Positions 1-13,300 of a stretch of DNA of 64,000 nucleotides are shown here, one piece after another. This DNA comes from Bilabrum cf. latius (Eukaryota > Bigyra: Bicosoecida > Bigyra > Bicosoecida): the NCBI GenBank assembly GCA_965178125.1, contig OZ237754.1, forward strand, positions 620,001-684,000, given 5' to 3'. Position 1 is the stretch's first letter. Each line of letters begins with the position of its first letter. The notes below the pieces were generated by a model that did not search any database, was not told where the DNA came from, and worked only from the letters and a program-made list of their open reading frames with translations. The position numbers and the translations under genes were made by a program.

Positions 1-131
1 TGGGCCCCTGTCATGCCACGCGGCACAGGGGGTGGGTGGCACACAGCGAGTCTGCATGCGTGGCCGTGTTGAGCAGATGAATACATGATGCGTAGCAAAC
101 ACAGACTCAACAGGTATTAGCGCGTTTCAAA

Positions 132-974
132 TCACAGCACGTTCCACTTGCCGGTGCGGCGGTATATGCCGAGCACCTTGTGCGCCTATCGCCTGATGGC
201 CTTGTCCGAGTCGCGGTTGAACACCGACTCGAGCGTGTCAATCACTCTGCTCTCCAAGCGAGGAGGGGAACCGTCGCAGATGATGTGCAACACCCTGGAA
301 CGAATGGACGAGTCGTCGTCCTCGGCCAGGTCGAACACAGCGTCCCAGAACTCGGGCACGTCAAGCTTCACCTGGCAGGGGCACATGAGGTCCAAGGCCT
401 TGAGCCTCACCCGAGCATCCTTGCTCTTCGTCAGTGTGACGAGTGCGGACACGTCGCCGCACGACGTGGCCTCACCGATGGCATCCTTGGCCAGCCTGAA
501 CTTGTCAGTGAGGCGCATGGAGGTGGCCGCCGGGTCGTCGGGGGCGAGCATGAGATCGGCCATCCGGTCGGCGGGTGTCATGGGCTCGGCGGCAGCCTCG
601 AGCTTTGCCCTTCGCTTAGAGCGGACGGACTTGCCGCCACCCTTTGCCTCCTTACGCTTGGCTAGCCTGGCTCTGGCCTTGGCGCGAAGCATGGCCTTCT
701 CTCTCCTGACCTCTGGCTTGGCGGTGGCGAGAGCCTCAGCGGCAGCCTACTTCTCCTCAGAGGCGGTAGGTGCCAACTTCAAAGATGCCATCACGGCAGC
801 TTCCTTCAAAGAAGCATCATCAACCACAGAAATAGCCGGCGAGGCGTGAGGCGATCCACTCAAGTCAACAGAATCGATCAAAACCGTCCCATCAGTGTCT
901 GCTATTCTGTCGTCCTCTTTCCTGCTAACGACAGACATACCAGAAATCACGGAAGAAGTGCAAGGGATCTCCAT
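132..974 (-). CDS. HEAT-repeat-like protein, TAG read as Gln
   Basis: Single-exon model of 280 residues from ATG at 974 to TGA at 132-134. Two in-frame TAG codons (747-749 and 186-188) must be sense; the frame is the same on both sides. The first third is acidic and Ala-rich. The middle is Lys/Arg-rich and likely helical or nuclear-targeted (residues about 95-125). The last 120 residues are paired helices of HEAT/ARM type (KSKDARVRLKALDLM, then SSIRSRVLHIICD). It continues past the second TAG and ends in WNVL. I do not recognise a specific orthologue, so the function is unknown. The HEAT call is from pattern only. Confidence 0.7.
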
Positions 975-1451
975 ATTGTTATGTGTTGGTTGAACGCCTG
1001 AACAAGCCTAGCCTTTCCTCCTACTGGTGCTTGTTTGTGATTTCCTATCGTTCCCGTCGTGCCGTGCGTCCCGCAAACCGGAACACCCGCGACGTTTTCC
1101 GGTTTTGTGGTTTCCGCGTTCCTGGTGGGCATCTGCGAAAAGCTCACCCATGCAGCCACTCATGGATGCACTAAACGTTACGGAGACACGAGTATGCCCT
1201 TGTGCAGTCACCGAAGGACAGATTGTCGGCACACGATGCAGTGTTCCTGATGCACCGCCCTTGCCGTTGGAACCTGCCTTAGCTACTGTCCAGCCGCCAA
1301 TACACCCATGATGTGTGCCAGGCGTACGTGGGCCAATCGGGTCTCAGCAAAGCCAGGACAACAATTGTAACGGGAAAAAGAAGCAATTTACTGCAAGCTA
1401 AAGGCTAAGGCGTGTCATGCTCAGTCAAACGAGCCGCGGTGCCCCTGTTCC
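975..1451. other. intergenic, no gene seen
   Basis: 477 bases between the start of the HEAT-like gene and the stop of KAP3, both on the minus strand. Overlapping short ORFs on both strands show no family pattern. It should hold the promoter of the HEAT-like gene and the 3' end of KAP3. Confidence 0.5.
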
Positions 1452-4400
1452 TCAGGACCCCCCGCTCCCCCAATACATGCCCCCACCAACACCGCCGTCT
1501 CCTTCCCTCCCCCTCCCGACCGCCACATCGCCATAACTTTCCCTGCCACCCGCACCGGCATGTACCCTGGCCCCTGCCGAGTGCTAAATCGGACCCCCCG
1601 CCCCCGCCCCGCTAGAGGGCCCCCCCATGCCCCTGCCCACGCCCCTGCCCTCCTCCTCATCATCATACATGTGCCCCCCGTGCACACGCTCCCCCTCGTC
1701 CCCGTGCGGATCGTACGCGCCATCTCCCCCGTCACCGTATCCACCGTACTACCCATATTCATCACCGCCCACGCCCCCTGCACCGTCCCCATCAAACCGC
1801 TCGCCGTCACCTCCACCCCGCGCGGCATCGATCGCCCTCTGCCTTGCCAGGTCGGCATCCGCCTCCAACGCGCCCACGTCCATGGCCACCATCTCGTGAG
1901 TTGCCCTCCCCAGCCTGTACCCCTGGCCCCCGCGCCCGCGCCCGTGCCCGTGCCCGTGCATGCCCGCTTCGCTGTCGTCGTCCTCGCTGTCTCCGTTGAT
2001 GTACGACGCCGCCACCATGGGGTCGCCCCTCGGGCCTGCTTGCCTCGAGACGGCGTCGCACCACTCCCGGTTGTGCGCCCTGAATCGATCCAGCTGTATG
2101 CGCCTCCACACATCCCCACGCCCGTCTGTCCGGTCGTACTGCAGTGCAATGCACAGAGCGTCGTCGGCGTTGGCGGCAAGGATATCGTGATCAGAATTCA
2201 GATACGCCCCGAGCCTGGCACAAGCATCTGTCTCGTACAGAAGCACGTTCCGGGCATCTTTCTGGTGCATGAGCCTGTACACAGCGGTGCAGGCCTGGTT
2301 GACAATCTCAGGGTCCTCCCCCTTGCTACCCAGCACCTCGGCTAGCAGCCCAGGCACGTGCGACTTGCCCAAATGCTTGGCGCCCTGCTTGTCGAGCGCC
2401 ATGGCTGACACGAACTGGGTCGCCTCCAGAAGGATGTCGTCGTCAGTGACACCGGGGGCCAGGTTGGATTCAAGCAGCTCCATCATGCGCGGCATGGCGG
2501 CAATGTCCCCCCACGACGTGGCAGAGGGCATGTCCCTGGGAGTTAGGTTCGACATGAGCCCGAACACCTCGACGAGAAGATCGGGGGATGACGTGCCGAG
2601 CAGGCGAACAAGGGCATGTACGTGGGGCTGCCACGTGTGCCGAAGTCTGTACGAGTAGCTCATGCCAGACTCACGCGACCAGTCCGGCTCGGTCTGCACT
2701 GCCACCGCACGCGCTTCACCTGCGTTTGCCCCTTCTGCCAGGGCTCCTTCGTACGCGCTCTTCTTAGCTTCTCTGTTCCGGTGAGCAGCGGCGGCCTCGG
2801 CTGCCCTGCACTGCACCTCCAGCGTGTACTGGCTGACGTTTCTAAGAATCTTGACGGTGGACGGGTCCTTGGTCGTGGTGGCGCGCTTGACCAGAGGGGC
2901 AACAAGCTCACGCCTGCAGAGATCAGCCGCTGCTGCCGGGTCCAAAGTCAGGTTAACGGCTGTGCCAGCCAGCTCGGCAGGCAGCTGCTGCTTAGGATAA
3001 TGCGTCACGAGCTGGATCACGATGTTGGTCGCCTCCGTCCGAGTGAACAGCCTCTTGGTCGGGTCATCCATGGACATGTGGTACATGAGTCGCAGGCTCC
3101 CTTGCCGGTACGCCTTCTCTCGCAGCAGCCGCGCGATCCTAGGCACCAGCGAGTGTGCGACCATCAGCCGGACCATCCTCACGTCGAAGGACAGAGCAAA
3201 CAGCAATCGGAGGGCGCTCTGCGCAAGGACCGTGTGCCCGCACGGCACGATCGCGGCAAGCCCGCGGATGACATCGTCCCCGTGCTGCAGAAACGCCTCA
3301 GAAAACTCCTCCACCAGCGCCAAGTTGCGCAGGAACGTCACCACGAGCAGCAGGAGCTCAGGGTTTGGTCTCTCCAGCAAGGGGGCAAGCAGCCCGATGA
3401 TGCCCCTCTTTACCATCTTCTCCTCGATCTAAGCATCGCTCGCCAGGTTCAATAGCACGTGAAAGCAGTAATAAAGCAGCCTCTCTTGCCGTCTGGTCAG
3501 CAGGGCAAATCGTCTTCGCTCCTTTGACAAGTCGACCCTGCCCTTGGGCAGCGACTTTAGCTTGATCTTGGGCCTGCTGCGCCCCCCCTCCTTGTCACCG
3601 GAGGAGGACTTGCCCGAGGACGATCGGCCCGACTTGCTCCCTTTCTTTCCTTTCTTCTTTCTGCCCGAGTTGCTCGCAGCCCCTTCATCTCCATCGCCAC
3701 CGTCTGCCCCATCGCCGCCCTCTGCCTCGGACACCTCCCTGCCCTCGTTGAAGGCCACTCTGAGCTCCTCGTCCTTTCTCCTAAACTCTGCCTCCGCCTC
3801 TGCGTCACCCCCTTTCTGCAGGCGGTACAGCTGCTCCTGCCTCTCCAAATCTCTGCTCCTTGCAGTGTACCTCTGGTTCTCGAGCTCTGCCACCTTCATG
3901 GCCACCTCGCCCACCCTCCTAGAAGTGAGTGCCCTGTGGAAGTCAGAGTAGTGGGAGATGCAGTATAGGATCTCCATGAGAGTCGTGGTTAGTTCCGTGT
4001 TCTTCTTGTACTCCTCCCTTGCCATGCGAGCCAGCGCGTCAAGCAGCACGTCATGGTCCACGATGGTGCCAAGGTGGTCAGAGTACCTCGCCAGCGAGAG
4101 GACCTTCAGTGCGGCCTGCGTCTTTGCGTCGATGTCCTCTTCGTACAGGTCCTCCATGTAGTCCTCGAGCTTTTCTATTCTAGTGCTCTCCTCGGCGCGG
4201 GTGACTTTTGACGTGTGCTTGGCGAGGTCAGCAGCGGCGGCCGCGTCAGGGGACAGGTCGAGCGGCTGGGGGCCCGTATCCTCAAGCGGTTGCAACTTCG
4301 GGCTGGAGGGGCGAGATCTATCCCGGTCCCTGTCCTTGCCCCGTGTCTGAGACCCGGAAGCGGGTCCCGCCCCGCCTCTGCTGCTGCCAGCGTGTTTACC

Positions 4401-5303
4401 ACTACCTCCGCCGGTGCTGGTGGCGCTCGGCCCCGGTGGTGGATCGGTCTTTCTGTGCGCCTTGCTGTGGCCATGGCTGGAATCGCCCGCCCGGCCTATC
4501 TGCTGGGGGGGCTGCTCGCTTCCCGAGGCTGGCGGGGCAGAGCCCCCGTGAGCATCTGCGGCGCGGGAGCGGCCGTGCCTCGCAGCACTCTGCGGTCTTG
4601 CCCTGCGGCTTGTTGTGCTAGCTGGGCCTTCGTGGGCATGGTGCCCGTTGCCTGAGTCTTCCGGGAGCTGCTCGCCTCTGGCAGCGGCCTGTGTTGCAGC
4701 AGCGGCCGATTTTCGAGTGGCTTCGCCAGCATCTGCAGATGCCAGCTGTAGCTCGCCAAGCAGCTCAATCACCTGATAGAATGGCAGAGATATGCACATC
4801 ATATAGCATCCGTTATCTGGAGCGCAACGTTCAAAGGCCCTAATCATCAGAATTCTACGAGCTCACCTTCGGCAGCCATTCGTCGGGAATGAGCTCTCCA
4901 CACTTCTGCACAATGTTCTCCCCCAAAATGGAGATGTCAGTGTCTTCCGACATCCCTTTCAATCTAACTCTGTGATACTCGTGGATAGAAGCTTTCGCGA
5001 TACGTGCGGTATCCGCTACCAGCTCGGCGTCCGTTGGACTAATGCAATTCGACACTCTCCGCCTTACCGTTTCTACTTCTGCTTTCTGATGGACGAGACA
5101 CGATGTCCATCGTCATCGAATACTTGGTTCTCTTGCTCATAAATAATGAGCAGAGCTTTCTCGGCAGGATCAACTGCAAGAAAGGGAGGCATGCTGTACT
5201 GTCCGGCAAGATTAGCGACGTGAACCATGCTGACTGCATGCGATCGGGCACGAGGGAAAGACTCACGTTTAACATCCTACGGATTAATGACTTTCTTCTC
5301 CAT
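1452..5303 (-). CDS. KAP3: kinesin-II associated protein KAP3
   Basis: Non-motor subunit of heterotrimeric kinesin-II, which drives anterograde intraflagellar transport. Exons: 5303-5267, 5173-5068, 5038-4867, 4772-1452; about 1211 residues; stop TGA. Introns are 93, 29 and 94 nt, and the phases agree across all joins. The N-terminus shows the family pattern DPAEKALLIIYEQE, then TDISILGENIVQKC. A low-complexity Ser/Pro/Lys insert of about 150 residues follows. After it comes the armadillo body (LLYYCFHVLLNLASD, LRLMYHMSMDD, VKILRNVSQ). The tail is Gly/Tyr-rich. At least five in-frame TAG codons (5277, 5073, 3429, 1749, 1584) lie in the frame; the one at 3429 sits in the middle of a conserved ARM helix. 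It is longer than animal KAP3 (about 790 residues) because of the insert and tail. The 29-nt intron is the least certain part. Confidence 0.95.
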
Positions 5304-5816
5304 GGATCACCTCGTGATCGTCGAAGACTGCCCCTTGCACTTCAGACCGTTGTGAAACTACACGCTATCACACAAAGCACGTCAACTGCGCAAACTGCGT
5401 GACGTAGACAGCCACTACACGCGTTTCGCCCTCGCTCGTACCACCTCTCGTGGCCACACTCAACCTGGTAGAACGACCTGATGCCGCTGCAGTGCAGGAG
5501 TAGAGGGCTTCGGTGAGCTCTGTGTGTGTGTCCAGGAGAGTGCCCTCGCCTTCATCAATCGAATTGGGACCACAAGGGTGGGGCAAGCATGCACAGTGGA
5601 ATCCAGCGCCACCAGTATGCCGTATTCCGGCACCTTGCCCGCGTCAATGAAGGCATGAGGGCTCAGGCAAACAAGACTTTCTGGCTTTGCGACCGTAACA
5701 TGATGAAGATGAAGATTCAAAGTGTGATCGACCAGCTGGCGCTGCAGAAATCTCACAACTGTGGGGACGCCAGCTGATACTTTTTCTAGTATAAGCTTGT
5801 GCCACCTATCATAACT
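5304..5816. promoter_or_regulatory. shared divergent upstream region of KAP3 and acid phosphatase
   Basis: 513 bases between two start codons on opposite strands. A minus-strand ORF of 134 codons overlaps the phosphatase start, but it shows no family features and is probably chance. No clear TATA box or named motif was seen. Confidence 0.4.
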
Positions 5817-8800
5817 ATGTTGTAGATTTTGGCGCTGCTCGCTGCTCTGTGTGCTGCTAGCCAAGCAAGCGCAGCCCGCGATATTGGAAAGGAAGAATTA
5901 CAGGCGACAATTCGCTCCTTAGGGCTTGATGATCCGCATTCTGACAAAAAGGAGCACGCTGAGAGGTCATCTAGAGAGGCTGTTAGTGATGAAGAGCACG
6001 AAGATACGATGCCTCACCCGCTCGAACACGAAGACGAGCATCCCGAGGATATTGCGGCGAAGATGCACAATATGACGGCTCCAACGAAGGCGCACCGCAA
6101 GCATGCCCTAAAGCATTCACTTCGACACCCAGCAGGAGCCAGGGCGATTCGTGAGCGTTTGCAGGCGACATATTGCGAACCTGCAGGGACCGGGCGGCGC
6201 GACCACACGGCCGTTGTAAGCACTCGCGACATGCTCGACGATGCCTCGGAAGAGGGTCAGTTCCCGACCCATGCAACTACGGAGATTCAGATTGGCGTCG
6301 CAGACGCCCTTCGCTCCGCGCACGAGTCGGTTGTCGTCGGCGGTGTCAGCCTTGTGTTGGCCCAGACGCAGATCGTGTTCAGGCACGGCGACCGAGCAGG
6401 CATGGTGACCACCCCTGGCGCCAAGCCGGCCCGCTGGAACTGCACCATGCCGATTGAAAGCGACATGAATAAGGCCCGCATGTGGACGGCATCCGCCCAC
6501 GCCTCGCACCACCCCCACAAGATGCAGTCAGAGGAAGAGGGCGAGGCCGTCAACAGTGCAGTCATCTTCAAGAGGTATGCCGCGCTCTACAACGACGAAA
6601 TGTGCACGGAGCTCGGGCTGGTGGGACCCGCAAGGGCAGGGCCCCCGCTGCCCCCAGGGTGGGGGGATCCCCTGGGGGAATCCCTTGGGCAGACCGACAC
6701 GAGCAGCAGCGGGGGGGGGGAAACCACGGACGCATCATCGAGGCTGGCAGCGGGCGCGTCCGATGACTCGTGGCAGGACGGGGCAGCGGTGGCACAGGAC
6801 GGCACCATGCTGAGCGACCCCACCGCTCCCGTGGCGGGACCCCTCTCTGACCCTCCCACTGATCCCGACGACCAGCCGCCGGCGGCGCAGGCAGAGCTCA
6901 AGGACCCTGGCCAGAGGGCTGCTTCTCGCCTTATGCAGCAGCTCGGGTATCCCGTGGCAAAGCGGTGCGGTGCTGTGGCGGCGGGGCGCTCCCGCTCCAT
7001 CCCAGAGCCGGCAAGGCGCGGGCTCGAACCCGAGCACTACTTGGGCGACTGCGTGGCTGGCCAGCTGACCCCCCATGGGATGATGCAGGCGGTTGAGCTT
7101 GGCCATGCCCTGCGGCACAGCTACAACCCTTTGAACGGGGTGTTCGCCATGGGCGCCTCCTTCGTCGAGCCAGTGCATGTCTCCAAGCACTTGGCACGGC
7201 CGAAGGGAGGCACTGGAGGCGTGCGGTCAGGCGAAGAAATCGCAGAGAGGGAGAGGGCCCGTCGCGCCAAATCCGAGGAGCCCCAGACGATGCACCTCTA
7301 CCCGAACAAGCCGCTGTTGAGACATTGCTTCCACCCCGGGGAAGTGTTGCTGCAGTCCACCAACTTCGGGCGCACCGCGATGACCGTCGCCGGCGTGTCA
7401 CACGGAATGTACACAACCGACTGCCTCCATCCCAAGAACATCACCGGCGCTCCTGGGGGCCCCGAGCAGCAGGGCCACAAGGAGAGGCACATGGGACTCT
7501 CTGCATCTGCCAGTCGCCTGCTGTACGCGCTGTATCCGGAGAACGATGAGCATGAAGAGCAATTCGAGTTCGACTACAGCGAGGACCGCATCGCGTACAT
7601 CGGGGAGATGTCCGAGAAGCGAGAGATGGAGAGGAAGGCGCTCGGCCTGCCGCCCCTGACCGAGGACGAGGAGCTGGAGGCACAGCACCAGGACGCGGAG
7701 AAGTACTTCGGTGATCCCATGCTGCCATCCGCCAACAGGGAGGGCGACGCCTGGCTGGGCGACTACCCGAGCCGGTTCATCTCGGTCGTGCCCAGAACGG
7801 CTGACCCCTTGCTGCTTGCCAAGCACCACGAGCGTTGCCCTGCCGCGCAGGCCATCTCAGACGCGCTCGCCCATTCCCGCGGGGAGCTGCACAGACAGCA
7901 CGAGCCACCGCTGGCAGACGGTCTCCGTCGGATCGCCAAGCTCGGAAGGGTGCCCGAGGGAACGGCGCTCCGCGCGCACACGACCGAGCTTGCGGACGAC
8001 GTGATGACTCGCCTGTGCCACAACTACCCGCTCCCGTGCGCGCGCGGCTACAGCGATGGGCTGCCTAGGTCCCTGCAGCTGCGGCGCTCTCCCAAAAAGG
8101 CAGCTCAGCGGAGGGCCCTTGCCATGGCGGCTGACTACCCGTGCCTACGGAATGACGAGACCAAGGCGCTGCTGGAGCGAGCCAACCAGGCATACAGCGA
8201 CTACTACGACGGACCTGACACCGCCCTGCTGATGGAGCGTGCAGCCAGGGCCATGCTGAGGCAGGCGCAGAGGAGAGGCGCAGAGCTGCAGGCGAGAGCG
8301 GCGCTGGGTGCCGACAACGACGTGGAAGCAGCGAGCCGGCCCATTGGGCCACCTGCCGGTGACCTGGCTCGCGCACAGGAGAGGATGGAGCAGGAGGGCG
8401 AGGATCGTCGCACTGCCATGTATCTATCCGCTGACGGACCCATGGGTCCCGACGATCTCAAGGCGGCCGAGACGCTCGGCAAGGATCTGCTGGACCACTT
8501 TGACGGTGACTCGCTGCTTCGGAGGGTACGAAGAGGCTCGTCTCTCCCCCGCAATATGTCCGTTGAGGACGCCCGCTCCTGGCTCGGGCTCCGTGCGCCC
8601 CATGCAATGGTGGAGCACAAGGTCGGCAAAGCCAAGACAGACCTGCAGAAGCTCGCCAGCAAGGCACTCCCAGGCATCTACGTGCCCGAGGCCGTGCAGC
8701 CGCATGTGGTGCTGCGTGCTGCCCACGACACCGTCATCTACCCCCTGCTTTCTGCACTAGGGTACCACCCCGCAAAGCACCCTGGCTACCTCAGCAGGGT

Positions 8801-10025
8801 TACCATGGAGACGTGGCGAGCCGGGGCGGTCGTGCGCGGCAAGAAGGGCACAGGGAAGGGCACCTGGACCAAGGGGCGAGCTGACTTGAGGGCGGGCGAG
8901 GTCTACATCCGCGTGCTGTTCGACGGCGTGGACATCACCCCGCACCTGCCCTGTGCCAGAGACACTGCGCGCATCCTTCGCGCGCTCGGGTCTGCGGCTC
9001 GCGCAGAAGACAGCCGTGCTGAGTCGATCGCGATGGGTCACGATAACCACAGGGTGAATGGTCCCGGCATCCACGACGCGACCGTGCATCAGCTGGAGGA
9101 ATTCGGGCCCGATAGCCACGAGAGCGGGAGCCAGCAACAGCAGTAGCCCTTTGGTGGCCGGGACCTTGCCGCTGAAGATCCAGAGAACGTCGGTGAGATG
9201 CTGAATGCAGGCGCTGGCATGGGTGACGGCGAGCTCGGAATGAACGAGGACGACGAGGAGGATTTACAGGACGAGGAGGAGAGCGAGGACGAGGGTCCCT
9301 CTCTAGAGCGAATGAAGAGCAAGGCTGAGCGAGAGCTGCACGAGGTGCGCGAGAACGAGAAGCTCGCTTGGGCCAAGCACGTCACAGCCCATTCCACGCT
9401 TGCACGGCACTCTGAGTGGCCAAAGAGGAATGCGTCAGACGGCAAGCCCTTCGTTGCAAGCCCGAGGGAAGTCCTCGAGCGGCTGCAGAAGCTAAGCCGC
9501 CGTACCATGGCTGCGGCTGGCTTCTGCTTGGCGTCCACGCTCGAGGCGCACCTGGACAGGCAGCTGATGATCGGTGCCCTCGCGGCCGAAGAGGCCAAAG
9601 CAAAAGTCAGGCGCGCCCGGCTAGCCAAGGCCACGGGAAATCCCGTGGTTTCAGAGCCGCTGTCTTTCGCTGATGAGAGCGTCGGCCCAAATGAGTCCGT
9701 GGACGACCATCTGCAGGTTAGGCTGGAGAAGTCCAAGCACCGCCTCGCGAATCGCAGGGGCGACTGGTACGCTGCCTGCGGTCTGCACTCGCCCCCACTG
9801 GACGCCGCCGAGGAACTTGATGCAATTGCTACATCTAGAGTGTAGCCGATTGCCCTCGGTGGTGACCTTGACATTCGGGATGAGAGGACAGCTGCGATGC
9901 CGCCAGTGCACGGCCACCGCCTCGCAACCGCTCAACCACGAGAGCACCCTTCGTTCTCGATCCAACATGATGAGGACGGCATGGGCGCGGACGATGCTGG
10001 GTCGCTTGAAGAGGAAGGAGTATGA
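5817..10025 (+). CDS. secreted histidine acid phosphatase, very long
   Basis: Branch-2 histidine phosphatase, which hydrolyses phosphomonoesters through a phospho-His intermediate. Signs: RHGDR at residues 189-193 (nucleophile His) and the AHD motif near residue 970 (proton donor). The model is one exon of 1402 residues, ATG 5817 to TGA 10023-10025. The start is set by a signal peptide, MLQILALLAALCAASQAS, whose third codon is TAG (5823-5825). Other TAG codons are at 9144, at the end of a run of CAG/CAA codons, and at 9843. Relatives are usually 400-550 residues. Here the catalytic halves are split by large acidic, Ser/Gly-rich and helical inserts, and an acidic coiled tail of about 290 residues follows. 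It may be multiple inositol-polyphosphate phosphatase-like or 2-phosphoxylose phosphatase-like; the substrate cannot be told. Likely secreted or lysosomal. Confidence 0.88.
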
Positions 10026-10313
10026 AGGATTAGACGTGTGACCTCTCAATTTGGTAGTCACCTGCAAGCGCACCTGTAACTACTTTTGTATAGGCTACTG
10101 CTGTCGCCTCATCAGATCCTTGTTACGGGGCGTGTCAGATAATTTGGATCTCGGGGGATTTCGGTCACTGACTGTCACATGCATCTAGGTATACAGGATT
10201 CAAATATTGAAATTTTGAGTGTAGGTTATAAAACATCCTCGGATCTTGGATTAGCTAGCACCCTTCGTCCTGCAAGGTATAATTTGCGACCTAAGCACTG
10301 GCCGTTCCCTAAT
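10026..10313. other. convergent 3' region
   Basis: 288 bases between two stop codons facing each other (phosphatase and USP). AT-richer than its surroundings; no gene seen. Confidence 0.5.
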
Positions 10314-13300
10314 TCAGTAAAGCCCTGCCCCGCCGGCTGCCGCACCGCCACCACCCTAGGAAGCCTAAATGTGCTGCGAGAGCAACAAAAATGCCTTCTA
10401 TGCTACAATCTGCTGCATGCTCTCCGGTACGTCAGCAATGGCTGCCATCATGCCAGCTCTATCATTGGCTCGCCCTCGCGCGAGAACCCGCTCGACGTGC
10501 TCCTGAATGGAGAGGGTAGGTGTTGATCCACTACCCGCTGCCTCCGCAGTCCCTTGTTGGTCTTGAGTCACGGAGTCCACCCCCGTGTCCTACTCGAAGC
10601 GAAGCCGTTCAGCGTCAAAACAAGGGGGGCACCCAGACGATGCCATCGAGGCATGCCACACCTCGGTTCGGTTCCTCGCCCTACACTGCTCCCGCAGTGA
10701 CGCCCCGCTAGGCAGACGAGCTACCGCAAAGTCAGACGCCACATCGCCCAGAGCGAACACGGGTTGCTCGTACAGTGACAGCGACGCGCCGGCATACCCT
10801 GTTTCTGGAGCAAGCGGAACACCAAATACGTCTGCAATCCTTGTTGATATACTCCCACTCTGCAGCCAAATCCCATGCCCTGCAAGGCTGGCTGCCGCCC
10901 CAGTGCGACCTGCTGCTGCTCCTGTTTGTCTTGCAAGTACCGTGTGGAGGCTCATCATTTCTGGAATAGGCTGGAAGCGTCTTCCCTCCAACGCCGCCAT
11001 GCCAGCCGTGGCGCCGCGTGCTGTAGCAACGTTGGCAGGTCTGGCAACCACGGCCTTGTGCGAATCGTATTGGTCCTTGCCAAGAACCGCGATCGCTTGG
11101 GCTTCCGTCAACGCCGTCACCCTGGAGGTGTCAATACAATGCACGCACTAGTGCTGCAGCACTACGCTCTCAGGCACGATGCACCAAGCCAGTGATAACT
11201 GACGCCCTGACGGCACGTCAGCTTCGTCCACATCGCGGAGCTTACCTTGACCTTTCAGCTGCTTAATCTTGGTGACCATCCTAGAGTGCGGACCTCCACC
11301 GTTCTCACGCATCAAGCGACCGATTCGCATCGTGCTGGGAGCTCCGACATAAGCAAGCTCTGCCGCTGCCGTTCCATCTACGTATCGCCGCTTATCCAAA
11401 CATGCCTCTGGTCCAAGTACAAGGGAAGGCACAATCAAGGGGCCAAGCATGATGATCTCCCTGCCAACGCCAGCTGCCTCTCTCAATGCGCACGAGGCCA
11501 CGACAAGCTGCTCGGATCTATCGGCGCGCACCGCATCTTTGACGCTACTGTACGCCACAGGACTCAAAGGGATAGCTGTGGCATACGCCTTGTGCTCACT
11601 CTGCTTCATCAATTCCGTATTTGATGTGTCAGGGTGCATCTCCAGCTAGCACCGCAATGCGTTTGGACTCTCTCGAATGTACTCCCGACTGGAACGAGTG
11701 CCCTTGCCGGCTACAGCTCGCACACCCGACTAGGTCATCGGGTACTCCTTTAAGATAGCATGCTTCTTCATCGCAAAAGCAACAGTGCGATACGAACTAC
11801 GGCAATTTAAACCCATGTGCAGGTTGGCTTCGGGCACTGCGTCAGGTCCCGTGCTTGGACAGGCCTTGCCAGCCAGTCGCAAGACACTCGCCTTGCCGGC
11901 CCTGGCACTCGCTGCGTCACGTGCGTCATCGTCTATCCGCGGCTCGAGGATGCGCCCAGGATCAACTAGGAAATCCAGCCTAGGTCGAGAGGCTTGCTTA
12001 GCGATGGCCTCGGCGCGGGCCTGAACCAGCCGGTTGGCAATCTCACGAGCTGCGACAAGACATCGGGCCCCCTTTTGCCTTGCGAGAGGGCTTGAAAAGG
12101 TGAGAATTTCCTACACAATCATGTTGGAGCCCTCCGAAATTGACCTCGGCTGCACGATAGCAGAGAGAGCGTGACCGATCTGATTGACCGCCTCGGTTAG
12201 CGTGGTACCATGGTCCGATACCCATTCGTCATTCTGTAGCGTCATGCCCAGCAGCGGCGACGCCAAGAGAGCCTGCTGCCTGTCCCGCTCCTTCTGATCG
12301 AACTGGTCGAGCATAGCAACGACAGGGTCACCGGTGCATCGAAGCGCGCGATTGAACGCCGCAGCTGCACCCTGTGTTGCATACTGGCGTGATGCACCCA
12401 TGCCGCCGCTCTTCTAGTACCAGTCCGCGACAGACTACGCCATATTTCGAGACGCGAGGATGGCCGAGCCTTTGATTTCCTCACGCAGCAAAGGAAGCAG
12501 ATCCAGGAGTCCGCTGCTTCTCGAAAGCATGGGGTTGTGCTCTGGGAACAGCGGCATCACCCCGAAGGCCGGTTTCGGGGGTGCCACCAAGGCCGATGCG
12601 CAGCGAGGGTCCTGTCGAATATGCTCTCTAATGAGGCCCATGGCAGCCTGCAGCGTGCTGTTTGGAGAACCGACCAATTGGACTGGATCGGTGACTGGTA
12701 CGGCGGAGTCCTCTGCTGTACTCGAGGCCTGGGCACCAGCAACATCACCGCCAGAGGCACCAGCCTGATCGACTCGCTCATAGACGACCATGTAGCTGCG
12801 CCTGGCCCCAGTCTGACCCTCTGCATCGCGCACAACTTTCTCCCAAGGAACCCCGGGAGTAACATTTTCGTCGTTATACTTGACCCAGGTTGAGTCTTCC
12901 TCCCTGGCATCTGCCCGTGAAAGCCCCCCGAGACGAGCGTAGGCATAGTAATGGCCAGCCATGTATGTCGGACCATCGTGAATGACCACTGCGCGCACTC
13001 TGTACACGAGCCGCGCGTGTGCACGGTACGCCTGAAGTACCTTTCTGCACAGGGCTTCTTCCTGAGCGTCTCCCTCGCGACTGCCTGACTGCAGGGCAGC
13101 AACAGTCTCTCGAAGAATTTTCTCCTCTGCCACAACTTCCATGCTCCTTTTCAGGACTTGGGACTGCTGCATGCTGTCCATCGAGTCTAGCTGCTCCATT
13201 GCCAAACTCAGCGTCATAATCTCATCTTGGATTGCTCCTAGTGATTGCTGAGCGGTCTGCAGCTCTTTCCTTTTCGCTACAGTCTTACTCGTGGCCCGAT

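Noticed and set aside
1560-2345. 261-codon plus-strand ORF
   Set aside because: Lies antisense to the KAP3 Gly-rich tail and ARM repeats, whose frame is well supported.
5460-5864. 134-codon minus-strand gene upstream of the phosphatase
   Set aside because: Overlaps the phosphatase start and signal peptide, has no family features and no clear start context.
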